Assembly: GCF_003473485.1 (NCBI RefSeq)
Contig: NC_053046.1
Location: forward strand, 3,420,001 to 3,484,000
Reading direction: 5' to 3'
DNA from: Medicago truncatula
Lineage: Eukaryota > Streptophyta > Magnoliopsida > Fabales > Fabaceae
DNA length: 64,000 nucleotides
Under the pieces are notes generated by a model that searched no databases, was not told where the DNA came from, and saw only the letters and a program-made list of their open reading frames with translations. The position numbers and the translations under genes were made by a program. Positions 12,701-23,039 of this stretch are shown here, one piece after another. Numbering within the stretch: position 1 is the stretch's first letter; each line of letters begins with the position of its first letter.

Positions 12701-13260
12701 ATAATAAACAAAATTTTGAATTTAAATAATATTTTTTTTTTTAACATACCAAGCACTTCAACTTGCTGATTCTTCTTCATAGTGGAAGAAGGAGAAATAA
12801 TGGCAGCATTTTGGGTTGGGACCGAGCTTGAACCCAAAGTAATGTTGCCATTAAGGAAGTACTTCCTCGGTCGGCCCCTCTTTTTCTTGATTGAACAAGA
12901 GCCTAAGGAAGAAGGAGAAATAATGGCAGCATTTTGGGTGGGGACCGAGCTTGAGCCCAAAGTAATGTTTCCATCAGGAAAGTACTTCCTCGGCCGGCCC
13001 CTCTTTTTCTTGAATGAACTAGAGCCGAAGGAAGCATTCACACTCGAGTGCAAGTTGGACCGAACATTGTTGTTGTTGAAAGGCTCAGAATGAGAGAAAG
13101 AGTTTGTGTTCATGTTGCATGGTGGGGTTCGAGCATTGGTGAGTTCCACCATGGTGTTTGTGACGGTGTTTTCGAATGGATTAGGGCCCACCAACGCCAT
13201 ATTTTTTAGTTGACGATGGTGTGTGTGAGGGTGCGGTGGTTGTGGTTCACGCGGATCCAT
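6790..13260 (-). CDS. AT-hook motif nuclear-localised (AHL) protein with two AT-hooks
   Basis: This is a complete AHL-type DNA-binding regulator. The minus-strand exons are 13260-12750, 12668-12616, 8560-8435, 7360-7199 and 7050-6790. All introns are GT-AG and the phases close, giving 370 residues. The N-terminus is H/P/N-rich. Two AT-hooks of the form KKKRGRPRKYF sit at about residues 84-94 and 125-135, each followed by a near-identical 'NITLGSSSVPTQNAAIISPS' segment. The PPC domain spans about 172-300: DFSAHLITVNHGE, IVAKLASCCQGGP, ICILSAQGLVGIASF, YEGRFELVSLSGML, LVGPDLRPLGGVVANKL and VTVGSF. The C-terminal tail is S/N/Q-rich. Known role of the family: chromatin-level control of development and defence genes in the nucleus. 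Intron 2 is unusually long (12615-8561) and full of repeats. The ATG is the first in the longest frame. Confidence 0.9.
8600..9159. other. intron sequence, unassigned repeat-like
   Basis: Part of AHL intron 2 left of the tandem array. The minus strand of 8640-9040 has an open but unrecognised frame. Its base composition differs from the surrounding AT-rich intron, so it may be the 3' end of an old LINE. No motif supports this. Confidence 0.35.
9160..12400. repeat. three-copy tandem repeat in AHL intron 2
   Basis: Three diverged head-to-tail copies of a unit of roughly 760-800 bp: copy A 9160-11240 (including the 1.28-kb LTR insertion), copy B about 11245-12000 and copy C about 12003-12400 (shorter). 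Shared anchors include 'ccctttcaRgtttttgaga', 'cacaccaacg', 'atcatgaagc', 'gaaaattgggac' and 'cgccacaacccaatgaggct'. Short minus-strand frames exist in each copy but are not conserved between copies, so I do not call them genes. Confidence 0.8.
9557..10828. mobile_element. solo LTR of an LTR retrotransposon (fossil)
   Basis: This is a 1272-bp sequence beginning TGATAAG and ending TACATCA, with inverted TGAT/ATCA tips. It is flanked by the 5-bp direct repeat cccac at 9552-9556 and 10829-10833. It interrupts copy A of the intronic tandem repeat, which resumes cleanly on the other side. The block 'ccatgtggagacgat' near its 3' end is a phrase I associate from memory with Ty3/gypsy LTRs; the family is therefore tentative. 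No internal region is present, so it is the remnant left by LTR-LTR recombination. Confidence 0.85.
12784..13032 (-). repeat. 123-bp direct duplication within AHL exon 1
   Basis: Two adjacent copies about 123 bp (41 codons) apart begin ggaagaaggagaaata at 12784 and 12907 and differ at only a few bases. Each encodes one AT-hook plus its linker, so the second AT-hook arose by an in-frame tandem duplication. Confidence 0.9.
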
Positions 13261-13316
13261 GAAAATTAAATGTAGTGAAGAAAAAAGAGATTGGAAAAAT
13301 TATGAGTGAATCTGTT

Positions 13317-13326
<10 letters not shown>

Positions 13327-13364
<38 letters not shown>
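13327..13364. repeat. (TA)n microsatellite
   Basis: About 19 TA units, about 65 bp upstream of the AHL start codon, so within its 5' leader or promoter. Preceded by a short TG run. Confidence 0.95.
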
Positions 13365-13367
<3 letters not shown>

Positions 13368-13499
13368 ATTAAAGTAACCGAATGTGGTGAATGGTACGAT
13401 GATGATGACGAAGGAAGAAAAGTGTGAACCAAAAATTCAATAACCGATAAAAAAGGGAGGAAACAAGATTTTAGATATTTTTATTTAATTTTATAGGAA

Positions 13500-13663
13500 T
13501 TTTAACAACACACATTTCAACACACTTTCTTTGATTGATTAAAATTTACATGTGTCCCACAGAATCATGTGGGTCATATATAAATTTAGTGGATTCTACG
13601 TAAATTTTAACCAATCAAAAAGAGTGTATGAATGTGTGTGTTAAAATATGTGTTGCTAGCCTT
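13500..13663. mobile_element. small MITE with inverted ends
   Basis: The left end (aacaacacacatttcaacac, then gattgattaaaattta) is the inverted complement of the right end (taaattttaaccaatcaaaa, then gtgtgtgttaaaatatgtgt). It is about 164 bp and non-coding. A related copy lies near 47325-47458. Target duplication not clear. Confidence 0.65.
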
Positions 13664-13775
13664 CCTCTTGATTTTATTTAGAGTTTTTAGTTTGCTTTAG
13701 ACCGAAATTTTTATTTATTTATTGTTTCTTGTGGTCCCTTAGAGTCATTCAAGGACTTAAGTTATGTATAGTATT

Positions 13776-13870
13776 GTTTTTTTTTTTTTTTTGTGGTGTC
13801 CGGGGTTCGACCCCCAGACCTTGTATATATTATACATTGTTTCTATCAACTGAGTTAAGTTTACCGGAAC
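13776..13870 (-). mobile_element. tRNA-related SINE with perfect 13-bp TSD
   Basis: Minus-strand SINE. The poly-T at its left end is the tail on the other strand. It has a B-box-like ggggttcgaccccc and an A-box-like 'tcaactgagttaagt'. It is flanked by exact copies of tatgtatagtatt at 13763-13775 and 13871-13883. Confidence 0.85.
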
Positions 13871-14265
13871 TATGTATAGTATTCTTTAATGTTTAATAAA
13901 TTTAATACCTTTTTGAATAAATAAATTTAATACTTTAGAAGCTTTCCATTTGACTTGAAAATAAATTTAATAAATTTTTATTATATATTTGACTTTTATA
14001 TGGCTTGTTATTATTTTACGTTTTTCTTTAAATTTAATTTGAAAATAAAATATAACTTTATTTTGACTTTGAAATAAAAACTAACTAATTTAGAGAAAAA
14101 AAAAATTGACTAAGCGTTATTAAAGCTCTCTTTATTTTTTTCCCTTGTAACCAAAAAAAAAAACTCTCTTTATTTTATTACAATGGTCAAAGTTTGTTCT
14201 TAAATGAGTCACACTCAAAAAAAAATTAATTAATTAATATTATGTGATTTTGTCTCTAATTTTTT

Positions 14266-14400
14266 TTAGAGTGAAGACTCATTTTAGTCTCTGAAAAATA
14301 TGAAAGACCAAATTTAATCCTGAGAAAAATAAATTGGGACAAGTTAGTCCCTACCGTCTTTATGCTTTGTTTGGTTGATGAAAAGAATATAGAGGCAAGA
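14266..14400. repeat. repeat fragment, 'agactcRttttagtc' family
   Basis: The block gaagactcattttagtct and the following 'gaccaaattta' phrases recur in altered form at 14972-15100. Probably two pieces of one decayed element split by the LINE insertion at 14658. Borders unknown. Confidence 0.4.
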
Positions 14401-14657
14401 AAAGAAAGTCAAAAGAATAAATTATTTAGTGGTTTGGTATGAGAGAAATTTAAAGAAAAATATAATAGAAAATAAATATGTGTATTTATAAAATGATATA
14501 AATACCTTAAACAAAAACTTGATATAATAAAATAAACTAAAATAATTATTTTTTATAAAATAAAATAGGTATTTCATTACAATCAATAAAAACTTCAAAA
14601 AAAATAAATTAAAAATAAATTTAGAAAAATAAAAGAATTTTCTAAATTCAATACATT

Positions 14658-14952
14658 GTTTTTTTGAACAAGCCAAAATGAGATATAATAACAAAGAGTT
14701 TTATTCCCTAGCACAAGGAGTGCCAAAGGAGACAAAACAAGGTTACAAAATAGTTTCAATCAAACCACAAAAGACATCAACAAAAAATACATCAGTCAAT
14801 CCCTAAACAAGCAAGGGGACGCTGCCACCACATATGATAACCAAAAGGAAAGCACACATTTTGTGCTTTCAATCATTTGAGAGATGTAATCTTAACCTTC
14901 TCAAGAAGTTGCTATGTTGGTTTAGCTGTGTTGACAAACAATCTTTTATTTC
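14658..14952 (-). mobile_element. 5'-truncated LINE end with 10-bp TSD
   Basis: A 295-bp minus-strand LINE 3' end. It begins with poly-T and 'gaacaagccaaaatgagata', matching the tail of the LINE at 15490-16047. Direct repeats tcaatacatt lie at 14648-14657 and 14953-14962. Confidence 0.75.
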
Positions 14953-15489
14953 TCAATACATTATTAATACAATGAAGACTCGTTTTAGTCCAAAAAGAAA
15001 TTCACGAGACCAATATGGTCCATAATAAAAATAAAAACAAATTTTAGACCTTGAAAAAAATAATATCAGACTACGAGTTTAGTCTGAAACCAATTAATTC
15101 CCTCAAAAAAGATGTCATTGATATTAGTTAGAATATTTAAATGGAAAAAATTATTTGGTTGTATAAAAATAATAAAATATATGTGACCATGAGTCATGTG
15201 TCACGCCAGTTCAACACAGTTTAAATTTTTTTTTTTTTTGAGGGAACAGTTTAAAATATATGCGTGTTAAGTTTCTTGTGAATTTTTTTTTTTCTCAACC
15301 ATAAATAAAAGCTAAAACTAAATTTTGATACAGGGATTTTTTCCGAGAACCAATGTTTGAAGAAAAGATTAATAGGAAGTATAAAAGTTGATAATTATTT
15401 TGAGACTAAAAAAAATTAGCCTTTAAAATTAATTTTATAATTTGTGATTGATATTTTTTATCTTATTTTTATTTATTAATGTTATTTTT

Positions 15490-16047
15490 TATTTTTTTTG
15501 AACAGGCAAAAATGAGATATATTAATACGGACACCGCAATTGTTATCGCACAAGATGTGCCCAACAATCACAAAAATGGCAGAGTCTAAGCAAAAATTAC
15601 AAACAAATCAGTCAATACCTAGACTTAAAAGAGGGCTCGATCACCACTGATGTGTGCCAAAACTAAATACAACATTACTAGCCTTTAACCACCACAACGA
15701 AGTTAATTTCACTTTATCTAGTAATTGAGGCACAGTACTTTGTCTATTTCTAAAAAGCCTATCATTCCTTTCATTCCACAGCACCGAAACACAAAGCAAC
15801 CAAATCAAATGGAAGAAAGACCGTCGCCCTCTCGAACAACCTGCATAATGAATAAATTGCACAAAGTGATCTGAAGTTGATTGAGAGTCGACACCTACCA
15901 CTCCTAACCAATGCCGCACCATCGGCCATAATGCACCAAAAGTTGCACAAGACAAAAACAAATGAGTAACATCTTCGACAATCCCACATCCAGCAACGCA
16001 TAATCGTTCCTCCACAGATAGAAGTTCAAATTTCAAATTTTCCACTT
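15490..16047 (-). pseudogene. LINE ORF2 C-terminus (zinc-binding RT domain) and 3' end
   Basis: Minus-strand 134-residue frame (16045-15641), then a short 3' UTR and poly-A (poly-T on the plus strand near 15493). The protein has the zf-RVT pattern that follows plant LINE reverse transcriptase: CGIVEDVTHLFLSCATFGALW, then VLWNERNDRLF. The 5' part of ORF2 is absent, as usual for truncated LINE insertions. Same family as the insertion at 14658-14952, judging by the shared tail. Confidence 0.8.
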
Positions 16048-16049
16048 AT

Positions 16050-16729
16050 CCACCATAATGATCAATTTTTAGCTACAAGAATACTTAACAAAAAAATGTT
16101 TTTTAGGGAGACCAAAAAAAATGTTATTTATGCAATTTATTTTAATTTATTAAATTGAAAAAAAAAAAAACTCTTTGATTGTTATGAAATATATACATTT
16201 TAATAATTAAATATATTTCATATGATTATTTTTTTATTTTATTTATTGACCGGATTTGATTATAATAATTAAAATTTTACTCTTGACCAAAAAGAAAAAA
16301 AATGTTGCTCCTGAGTAATGAATTCAGATGATCTTTGATAATTATATTTTATTGAAAATTGAAATGATTATTCATGGAATTTATTTAATAATAAAATGTA
16401 ACCTTCTTTTGTTGACCGGGTGTAATCTACTACTAGTAAGTAATATAATAAAGTTGTACTCCAGCAAACTTTGATATAAATTTTATAAGCCTAATATAAT
16501 ATTTAGTCTCGATTAAACTCGTAATCTTTTAAATTTTATGAGCCTAATCGTCATTTTGCAAGGAAAAAATTATGTATTTTGACATAAATATAGGAAAATG
16601 GTTTATTCACCCCTCTTATGTCATAAATATAGGAAAATAATTTATTCTCATCTATTTTAATCTCTTAATTAATATCACTAATTTTCTTACAAAATAAAAA
16701 AAAAAAAACATTTTTCTTTTATAATAGAA
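16050..16729. other. AT-rich intergenic spacer
   Basis: Very AT-rich sequence with short homopolymer runs. No gene or clear repeat seen. Confidence 0.5.
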
Positions 16730-17411
16730 ACCCTTCATAAATATTTATATTTTAAAAATATTCATAAGTTTTCAAAATTTTATCATATCGTCACGTTAAA
16801 ATTTATTTTTGCGGATATAAGCACATAAAACCTGTAACGAGTGAGTTGCAAAAAACTAACAATGTATTGCATATAAAATAAAATAAAAAAACTTCATGGA
16901 AAGACAACATTAATGTTGATATTTTAAAAATAGTCATGAGTTTGCAAAATATTATCATATCAACCTTCTCATATCGATACACAAAAATTTGCGACCATTG
17001 ATTACACATGAAATCTACAACGAGTGTCGTGAAAATATTTAATCGTGTTTATCATATAAAATAAAAAGCTATTTAATAGAAACATTGCATTAATATTGAT
17101 ATTTTAAAAATAGTCATGAATTTTCAAACAAATTTGAGGGGTAATTTTTAATTTTTTATCATATCGAGTTGCTAGTATCAATATATAGAAATTTTCTCCC
17201 GCAAATATAAGCACATACAATTTGCAATGCGCACGGTGCAAATATTTAACGGTGTTTTGCATACAAATAACAAAATATTTAATACAAACATTATACTAAT
17301 GTTGATATTTTGAAAATAGTCATAAATTTTCAATTTTTTTATCATATCGACATTCTGACATCGGAACATGTAAAAGTGCTTCCGCATAGACACATAAAAT
17401 ACGAAAATATC

Positions 17412-17520
17412 GTCCCTGTGAGCTTAGTTCACATGGTAATGGCCAATGCATAATATATGTAGGGGTCAGGTTCGAACCTTGGACACCCCACTTATATTCC
17501 CTTTAAATGTTGTTTTTTAG
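17412..17520 (+). mobile_element. tRNA-related SINE copy
   Basis: It contains gtgagcttagttcacatggt (A-box region), 'aatgcataatatatgtagggg' and caggttcgaaccttgg (B box). This is the same layout as the SINEs at 19218 and 42473. It lies inside the satellite array. The ends are not resolved. Confidence 0.65.
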
Positions 17521-17599
17521 TCACTATGCTACTTTACATAATAAAATAAAATAAAAAAAACCGCAACTTAGCGTGATGCAGATATTTAACGGTCTTTTG

Positions 17600-18357
17600 T
17601 GTAACAGCCCGATTTTCACTAGATTTATTTTTAATTGTTTTAATATGTGTTTATACATGTTTGTGTGTGAATATTTATCATTGGATGCATTTTCATGGGT
17701 TTTTGTGTTAGAAAGGTAATTTAGTTACTTTGTGAGTAAGGGTAATTTAGTAAACTCATGTGAGGATTATTTTTAGTGTTTTAGTGAGAACCATAATTTT
17801 ATTTTATAATGCTTGTGAACTGCTATGTGAAAATTTATTTTATTTTATATATTTTATTTTAAGTACTTGGAACTTGATTTAATTCATATATGTTCAAACT
17901 TATTTTATTGATTATGATTGATGTAAAGCTTACCCCCAGTGGTTTTGACCGCCTACCTGTTTGTATGGATGGGTAGACGAAGTGCAGGATTAGTTGCTTT
18001 GGTGAGTTGTTTGGTGATTGCTTGGATAGCGGAAGCTATCTCCGTTATCGTTTCCTTAGAGTCTAGGATAGGTTCTGATCTAGGTGTCTGTCGTATGATT
18101 ACTCTAGATTGTTTATTGTGGATTTATTTATGTTTTGGAGATTTTCTCATTTGTCGGGATGTGGAAAAAATTTATAATGATGTATTTTGATATCATGACA
18201 TGTATACTTTTGAGGTGTATGATTTATATCTGCTGCGATTGTTGAGAATTTTTATACATGCATCTTATTTTGGATTTTGTTGATGACGTGACGTCTATTT
18301 CTTGAATATTTATATTATTCGCGTGTTTTATCGCTTTAATAGAAATAGGGCGTTACA
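17600..18357. mobile_element. solo LTR, likely Ty3/gypsy chromovirus type (fossil)
   Basis: 758 bp from TGTAACAGCCC to GGGCGTTACA, flanked by the 5-bp repeat ttttg at 17595-17599 and 18358-18362. The TGTAAC...GTTACA tips with a CCC/GGG extension are, from memory, typical of plant chromovirus (Tekay/Del-like) LTRs. No internal region remains. It interrupts the satellite array, so it is younger than the array. Confidence 0.85.
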
Positions 18358-18644
18358 TTTTGCGTATGAGATAGAAAAATATTTAAACTACATTGATGTT
18401 GATATTTTCCTGATTTTTTATACTTTATTATATTGTCTTTCTTATATTAGTACATAAAAATTGATTCTGCCTTTTAAAAAAATTATTTTTGCAAATATAA
18501 CAAATAAAGTCTACAAGAGACGCAATGCAAATATTTAACACATTTTTGCATATAAAAGAAAAAATTAATAGAAACATTACATTAATGTTGATAATTTTTA
18601 TTTAATACCTTTAAACATTTCACAATATTAGCAATGTAATTGTT

Positions 18645-18957
18645 TTAAGGTTTATTTATACATTCGGTCATTGCAAATATGATTCATTTGAGTTTTGGTC
18701 CATATACTTACTAATCCTTTTAAAATTGATACGCAATTATCAATTACTTGAACTTTGATCCCTGAGGTTATTTAAGTGATGACATATCACAAATTAGCTT
18801 ATGTGGCAGTGATGACTGTGCAAGGATGTTGCTGACTCATAAACATTTGTCATGGAATGATGAAAATGCCCCTATGACATATAGAACAAAAGCGAAATGA
18901 CCACAATCACATCGAAGCCTTGTTTGTAGGAACTAAAGATATAAATAAGCCTTGTTT
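18645..18957. mobile_element. MITE, Mutator-like by its ends
   Basis: About 313 bp with ends aaggtttatttata and tataaataagcctt, inverted copies of each other. The inner phrases 'tttggtcc' and 'ggaactaaag' match the window's Mutator-like MITE family. The flanks share gtttt, but no clean 9-bp duplication is visible. Confidence 0.6.
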
Positions 18958-19217
18958 TTAATATAGTTACCACACACAATGTTTTTTTAACAAGATAATT
19001 ACTGCAATATTACATGATATGTGCGAACACACGAATCTTTTATTGATTATAATAAATACATCAATATACATATTTTTTAAATAACGTTAGTCTTGACTTT
19101 ATTTTTTAAACGAAATGTTACTCTTGAATTAGTACACAAATTTGTAAAATATAAGTAAATATTATTTTTTTAGGGAAAGTAAATTTTAATTACTCGTCTC
19201 ATATTTAATGGTCTTAT

Positions 19218-19303
19218 GTTCTCGTGATCTTAACTTAGTTGGTAGAAACAATGCATAATAATATATGCAAAGTTCGGGAATCGAACCTCGTATAAAAAAT
19301 AAT
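19218..19303 (+). mobile_element. tRNA-related SINE with perfect 13-bp TSD
   Basis: Has cttaacttagttggtag (A box) and gttcgggaatcgaacc (B box), with an A-rich tail. Exact direct repeats ttaatggtcttat lie at 19205-19217 and 19304-19316. Confidence 0.85.
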
Positions 19304-19683
19304 AATTAATGGTCTTATCTCTAAAATACCAATCATTTAATTTTTTGCATGTTTAGGAATCAACGTATTAGTGATGAGAATAATTTATAAAATAGACTTA
19401 ATTTTTTTTATTAAAATTGGATAGATTAAATATTAATAACTATTTTTTAACATTTTCAATTTAGTCAAAATATGTGTAGTAGTCAACCACTTTATACATA
19501 TCAATACATAACTTTGACTGTTAATATCTTTAATTATCTGTGGTAAAAAATTATAAAAATTTAATATTTTAAAAATATTTATCAAGACAAATCAATCAAC
19601 ATCTTACATGCTAACATTTGTATTTATATATTAGTTAAAAAAAATATAGTCAAAGTAAGTTATGTGAATAGTGTGAATGCTAG

Positions 19684-20091
19684 TCAAAGTAAGCTATTTA
19701 TCATGGTCTTTCAATGGCTAAAGAGATGGGGATATCAGAGTTGGTTTGCTACTCGGATTCCCTCCTCTCTATCAATCTTATTGTCGGTAAACCTTCGAGG
19801 TTTCATGTCCATGCGGTTCTCATCCAGGATATTAAGGTGCTTCTTTCCCAAGCCAATTACAAGATTTTCCACACTCTCCATGAAGGCAATCATTGCGCCG
19901 ATTTTCTTGCGAAGCGAGGAGCTCTATCAAATGTTGGTTTACCGCGACACCATTCCCCCCTGACGACCTGCTTCCTTTGTTGAAGAATGATGTTTCAGGA
20001 ACTTGGTTCCTGAGATCTTAGTTTTAGTTTTTTTTTTCTTTTCTTCTTTGTCTTTTTCTTGTTTATTTGCTTCTGTAACCAAAAAAAAAAA
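19684..20091 (+). pseudogene. 5'-truncated LINE with RNase H-like domain, 14-bp TSD
   Basis: A 408-bp insertion ending in poly-A, with direct repeats agtgtgaatgctag at 19670-19683 and 20092-20105. The frame reads IYHGLSMAKEMGISELVCYSD, then FHTLHEGNHCADFLAKRGA. This is the C-terminal half of the RNase H-like (RVT_3) domain carried by many plant LINEs, including the H...DFLA motif. The rest of the element is missing. It landed next to a second LINE relic (20106-20480). Confidence 0.82.
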
Positions 20092-20105
20092 AGTGTGAAT
20101 GCTAG

Positions 20106-20480
20106 GTCGTTTCCCCGAAGCAATGCGTTGTTTAACTCGAGTAAAGTGATAAATGAGCAAGAGTCGATGCATCGTCGTTTGGATGCAATAAAAAACTTGT
20201 CTAATAGGTCGACTACGGAAACGATCTACTTACTTTGACGTGTGATGGAGTGGTATCAAACATGTAAAAAACTTACACTTAATATTCATCGATTTGGAGA
20301 AAACGTATGATTAAACGTCTATAAATATTTTGTTGAAAGCCCTAAAAGAAAAAGAAGTACAAATGAAAAACTACCAAAGATATGTATGAGGGACTTCAAT
20401 GTATCCTTTACATGTTGTACAAGGCAACTAAATATAATTTGGGTAGCCTAAACTACTTCATACTACTCAGTACTCAATAG
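20106..20480 (+). pseudogene. decayed LINE reverse transcriptase fragment
   Basis: Broken plus-strand frames give RSTTETIYLL, VMEWYQTCK, NLHLIFIDLEKTYD and ILLKALKEKEV. In intact plant LINE reverse transcriptases these run in the same order and include palm motif A (F-D-x-x-K-A-Y-D type). Stops and frame changes are frequent; only about 125 codons' worth remains. Confidence 0.65.
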
Positions 20481-20795
20481 CTTCGCTTGACGATTCATAA
20501 ATTTCAAAGAAAAGTAATTGACGATAAATCGCACAGTAAACCAAATACATGCAGCTAGATTAAAAAAAATAAATCCAAATAGTATTATTTTTGACTTTCT
20601 TTTTCATTTCACCTTATTACCCTTTCACAAGATACATAAGATTTTGTCTCTCAAAAGTATTGAGTGGCCAATTGAGATTCAATTAGTCACAACCTCAATC
20701 ACTTTAGCATTAATTATGGCTTGAAGCCAATAAGTGTGAACAATATCTTCAAATGAAATATTGCAGAATCAATTGCCACATGCTGCCTTGGAAGT

Positions 20796-21442
20796 TCAGA
20801 TTGAAGAAGGCTTTGAGCATAGAAAGAAATTCCTTGACCCCAAGTTCTTCAATTTCTCACTGACCTTCAAACCTGCACCATTTCAATAAAAACAATAAAA
20901 ATGAGAAACACAAGCATTTCATTTGGTGCTTGATTAGCATGGAAAATATTTTTGTATTATACATGATGAATATGATAGGGACATCAGAAAAATTAATCGA
21001 ATTCATATTGTTGTTATCGACCAGTCTAATTATACATGAATATGCAACAATAAAGATCTATAACATCTAAAAACTAGTCTAAAAAATGACATGAAAAAAC
21101 AAGGCCAGATATAAATTATAAAATAAAATAAAAAAGGAACATTGAAGGATTAAGGTTAACATAATTACTTTCCAGCGTGAACGGAGAGTAGTGAAGTTGG
21201 TAGCGGTTTGGATCGGTGTCCTTCAATAACGGCCTTCTCTTCTCCTTATCATAAGTCATCAATGCAACCTTCACTAATTGGCCAACGGTATCTTCAGGCA
21301 ACATCAAAACTTGTATTGCACCCAACGTGTTCTCGATGGACACGTTGAGTAGAAGTTTCGATGGCCTAAGAAGAGAGTCATTGGATTCCGTTGTATCCAA
21401 CGGAAATTTGTCTGTTTGAGGAGTAGAAACGGTACCACCCAT
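20796..21442 (-). CDS. At4g22758-like protein (DUF7054), short form
   Basis: Two exons, 21442-21169 and 20872-20796, with a GT-AG intron, give 116 residues. The start is ATG (MGGTVSTPQTDKF). Residues from about 30 onward match the ubiquitin-like domain of the At4g22758 family (DUF7054 from memory): LLLNVSIENTLGAIQVLMLPE, then VGQLVKVALMTYDKEKRRPLL, then YQLHYSPFTLESL, ending LGSRNFFLCSKPSSI. The protein stops soon after the domain, where the neighbour at 25792-27675 continues with a basic tail and also has a long N-terminal exon. Same strand as the neighbour, 4.3 kb apart: likely an old tandem duplication. The molecular function of the family is unknown to me. Confidence 0.85.
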
Positions 21443-22326
21443 GAAGGCAAAGACAAAGAGAGTTTGGATTTCAGTTTACGGCTTTTTTCACTATGTTGCT
21501 GTTGTTGTTACGAGAAAGGTGGTTTTTTCAAAAGTGAAAGGGTGAAATTTGAGTTTGTGGGGGCTTAAATGAGTGAAGGAAGCTTCTAGGAAAGTGCGAT
21601 ATTTAAATTATATTTGGATTTGAGAGGTTGGTTTTTAGGCTTGCTGCAAGATCCCGAATTTTCCAGCAGTGACCTGACAAATAATAGCCTCATCATCCCT
21701 AAACAGTGAGGTGTTGATGTTCATGGATTGGTATCTTTTCATTCGATTCAGATTTCCGCTCGACATTGGTTCTATCCGATTAAGATTGGACGATTCAAAA
21801 AATTATAAATTTTTATTTTACAATAATTTCACAATAACAAATTTGAATTTGGACCAATTTGATTCAGATGAAAGGTCGTCGATGTTTCGATATGTGAATG
21901 CGGAGAATAACCGTGTCCAAACTTCAAAGTTCGCATTATTTTCTTTACCAATAAAATATAATTTTAAAGTTTTTTTTAATAGCCTATTTAATCATTAAAT
22001 ACCATATATTTAATTTTTTTTTTATATTAGTAAATGTATTTATTGTTTAGGAGGATATTTATGCTATTGTCGATAAAAAAAAAAGGATGATTAGAAAATG
22101 CTTTTTATCCTGAGCAATTGAATTGCGAAAAACAGAGGCCAAATATCATTGGTGAATATCACAGCATCCTTCCTTAATTTTCGTTATCCAATAACTTAAA
22201 AAAGAATATCCTTTTTGCAAATAACATCATTCCTTAAGAATATTTCCGTGTTAATTATTTTGTAAAAATAGCATTTTGTTGCTAAAATATCATTCATACT
22301 TTATCAAATTTGCTAAAGTATTAAAA
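21443..22326. other. promoter and spacer
   Basis: Upstream region of the short DUF7054 gene. A plus-strand frame at 21711-21998 is open but matches nothing I know; it looks like chance or transposon sequence. Confidence 0.4.
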
Positions 22327-22728
22327 GAATGGAACTTCTACGGTACACCCGCAAATTAAAGTGTACCGGTACTCCTACTTCAAAAATCTTTAAATTAACT
22401 ATTATTTTTTTGAAATAAAGTACTATTTGTTGATATAATATTTTAGAAAATGTCATCTCATAAGAAAAAACTTCATTTCATTGTTTATAAAAATCATACT
22501 AATTTTTTTTACATTTTATTGTAAAAAATAATCAAAATTCTCTATTATGAGTACTAAAAATTCAGAAAAATTTAATTTTATTTCGTCGACGTTTTTGGTA
22601 AATAAGATTTAATTATAGATGATAGAAAATAACATTTTTCTTCAAAAATAACACATTTATCTATTAATTTATTAATTTGATGTACCAATACACCCAAAAT
22701 TTTGAGTGTATCATAGAATTTGTCTTAA
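22327..22728 (+). mobile_element. MITE copy 1 (ctacggtacacc family)
   Basis: The ends ctacggtacacccgc and 'gagtgtatcatagaa' are inverted relatives. The inner sequence is AT-rich and non-coding. A second copy lies in opposite orientation at 23040-23428. Confidence 0.6.
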
Positions 22729-23039
22729 AAGAATTGCTAAAATATTTTAGAAAATTACTTTTAAATCATAATAATTGAATTGATTTCGTCATTTTATTAT
22801 ATAAATGTTGACTAGAGTCTCAAGGAACAAGGAATTTAAATGGAATTTTTCATTAAAAAGAATAATATTCCTTCAAAAAAAAATTAAAAAGAATAATATC
22901 GAAAACATTTAATATTTTCTTTTGAAAAACAGAGTATAATATTTATCCTTACTAATACATATAGGGTCATGTTAACCAGTGTCCCAGGGGCACTCGTTAA
23001 GAAAGCCAAAAGAAGAAATTGAAAGTCAAAAGACAAATT

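Larger units (their letters stand above)
16730..18610. repeat. satellite-like tandem array, about 175-205 bp period, interrupted
   Basis: At least five diverged head-to-tail monomers share 'gttgatattttaaaaatagtcat', 'attatcatatc', 'gcaaatatttaa' and 'tgcatataaaa' blocks. Anchor positions are near 16740, 16910, 17098, 17302, 18390 and 18585. The array is broken by a SINE-like copy near 17412 and by the solo LTR at 17600-18357. Without the insertions it would be roughly 1 kb long. Confidence 0.75.

Noticed and set aside
14422-14694. 90-codon minus-strand frame rich in F, L, K, Y
   Set aside because: AT-rich low complexity produces such frames by chance; it crosses a LINE insertion border.
17939-18190. 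83-codon plus-strand frame
   Set aside because: Inside the solo LTR at 17600-18357; not a gene.
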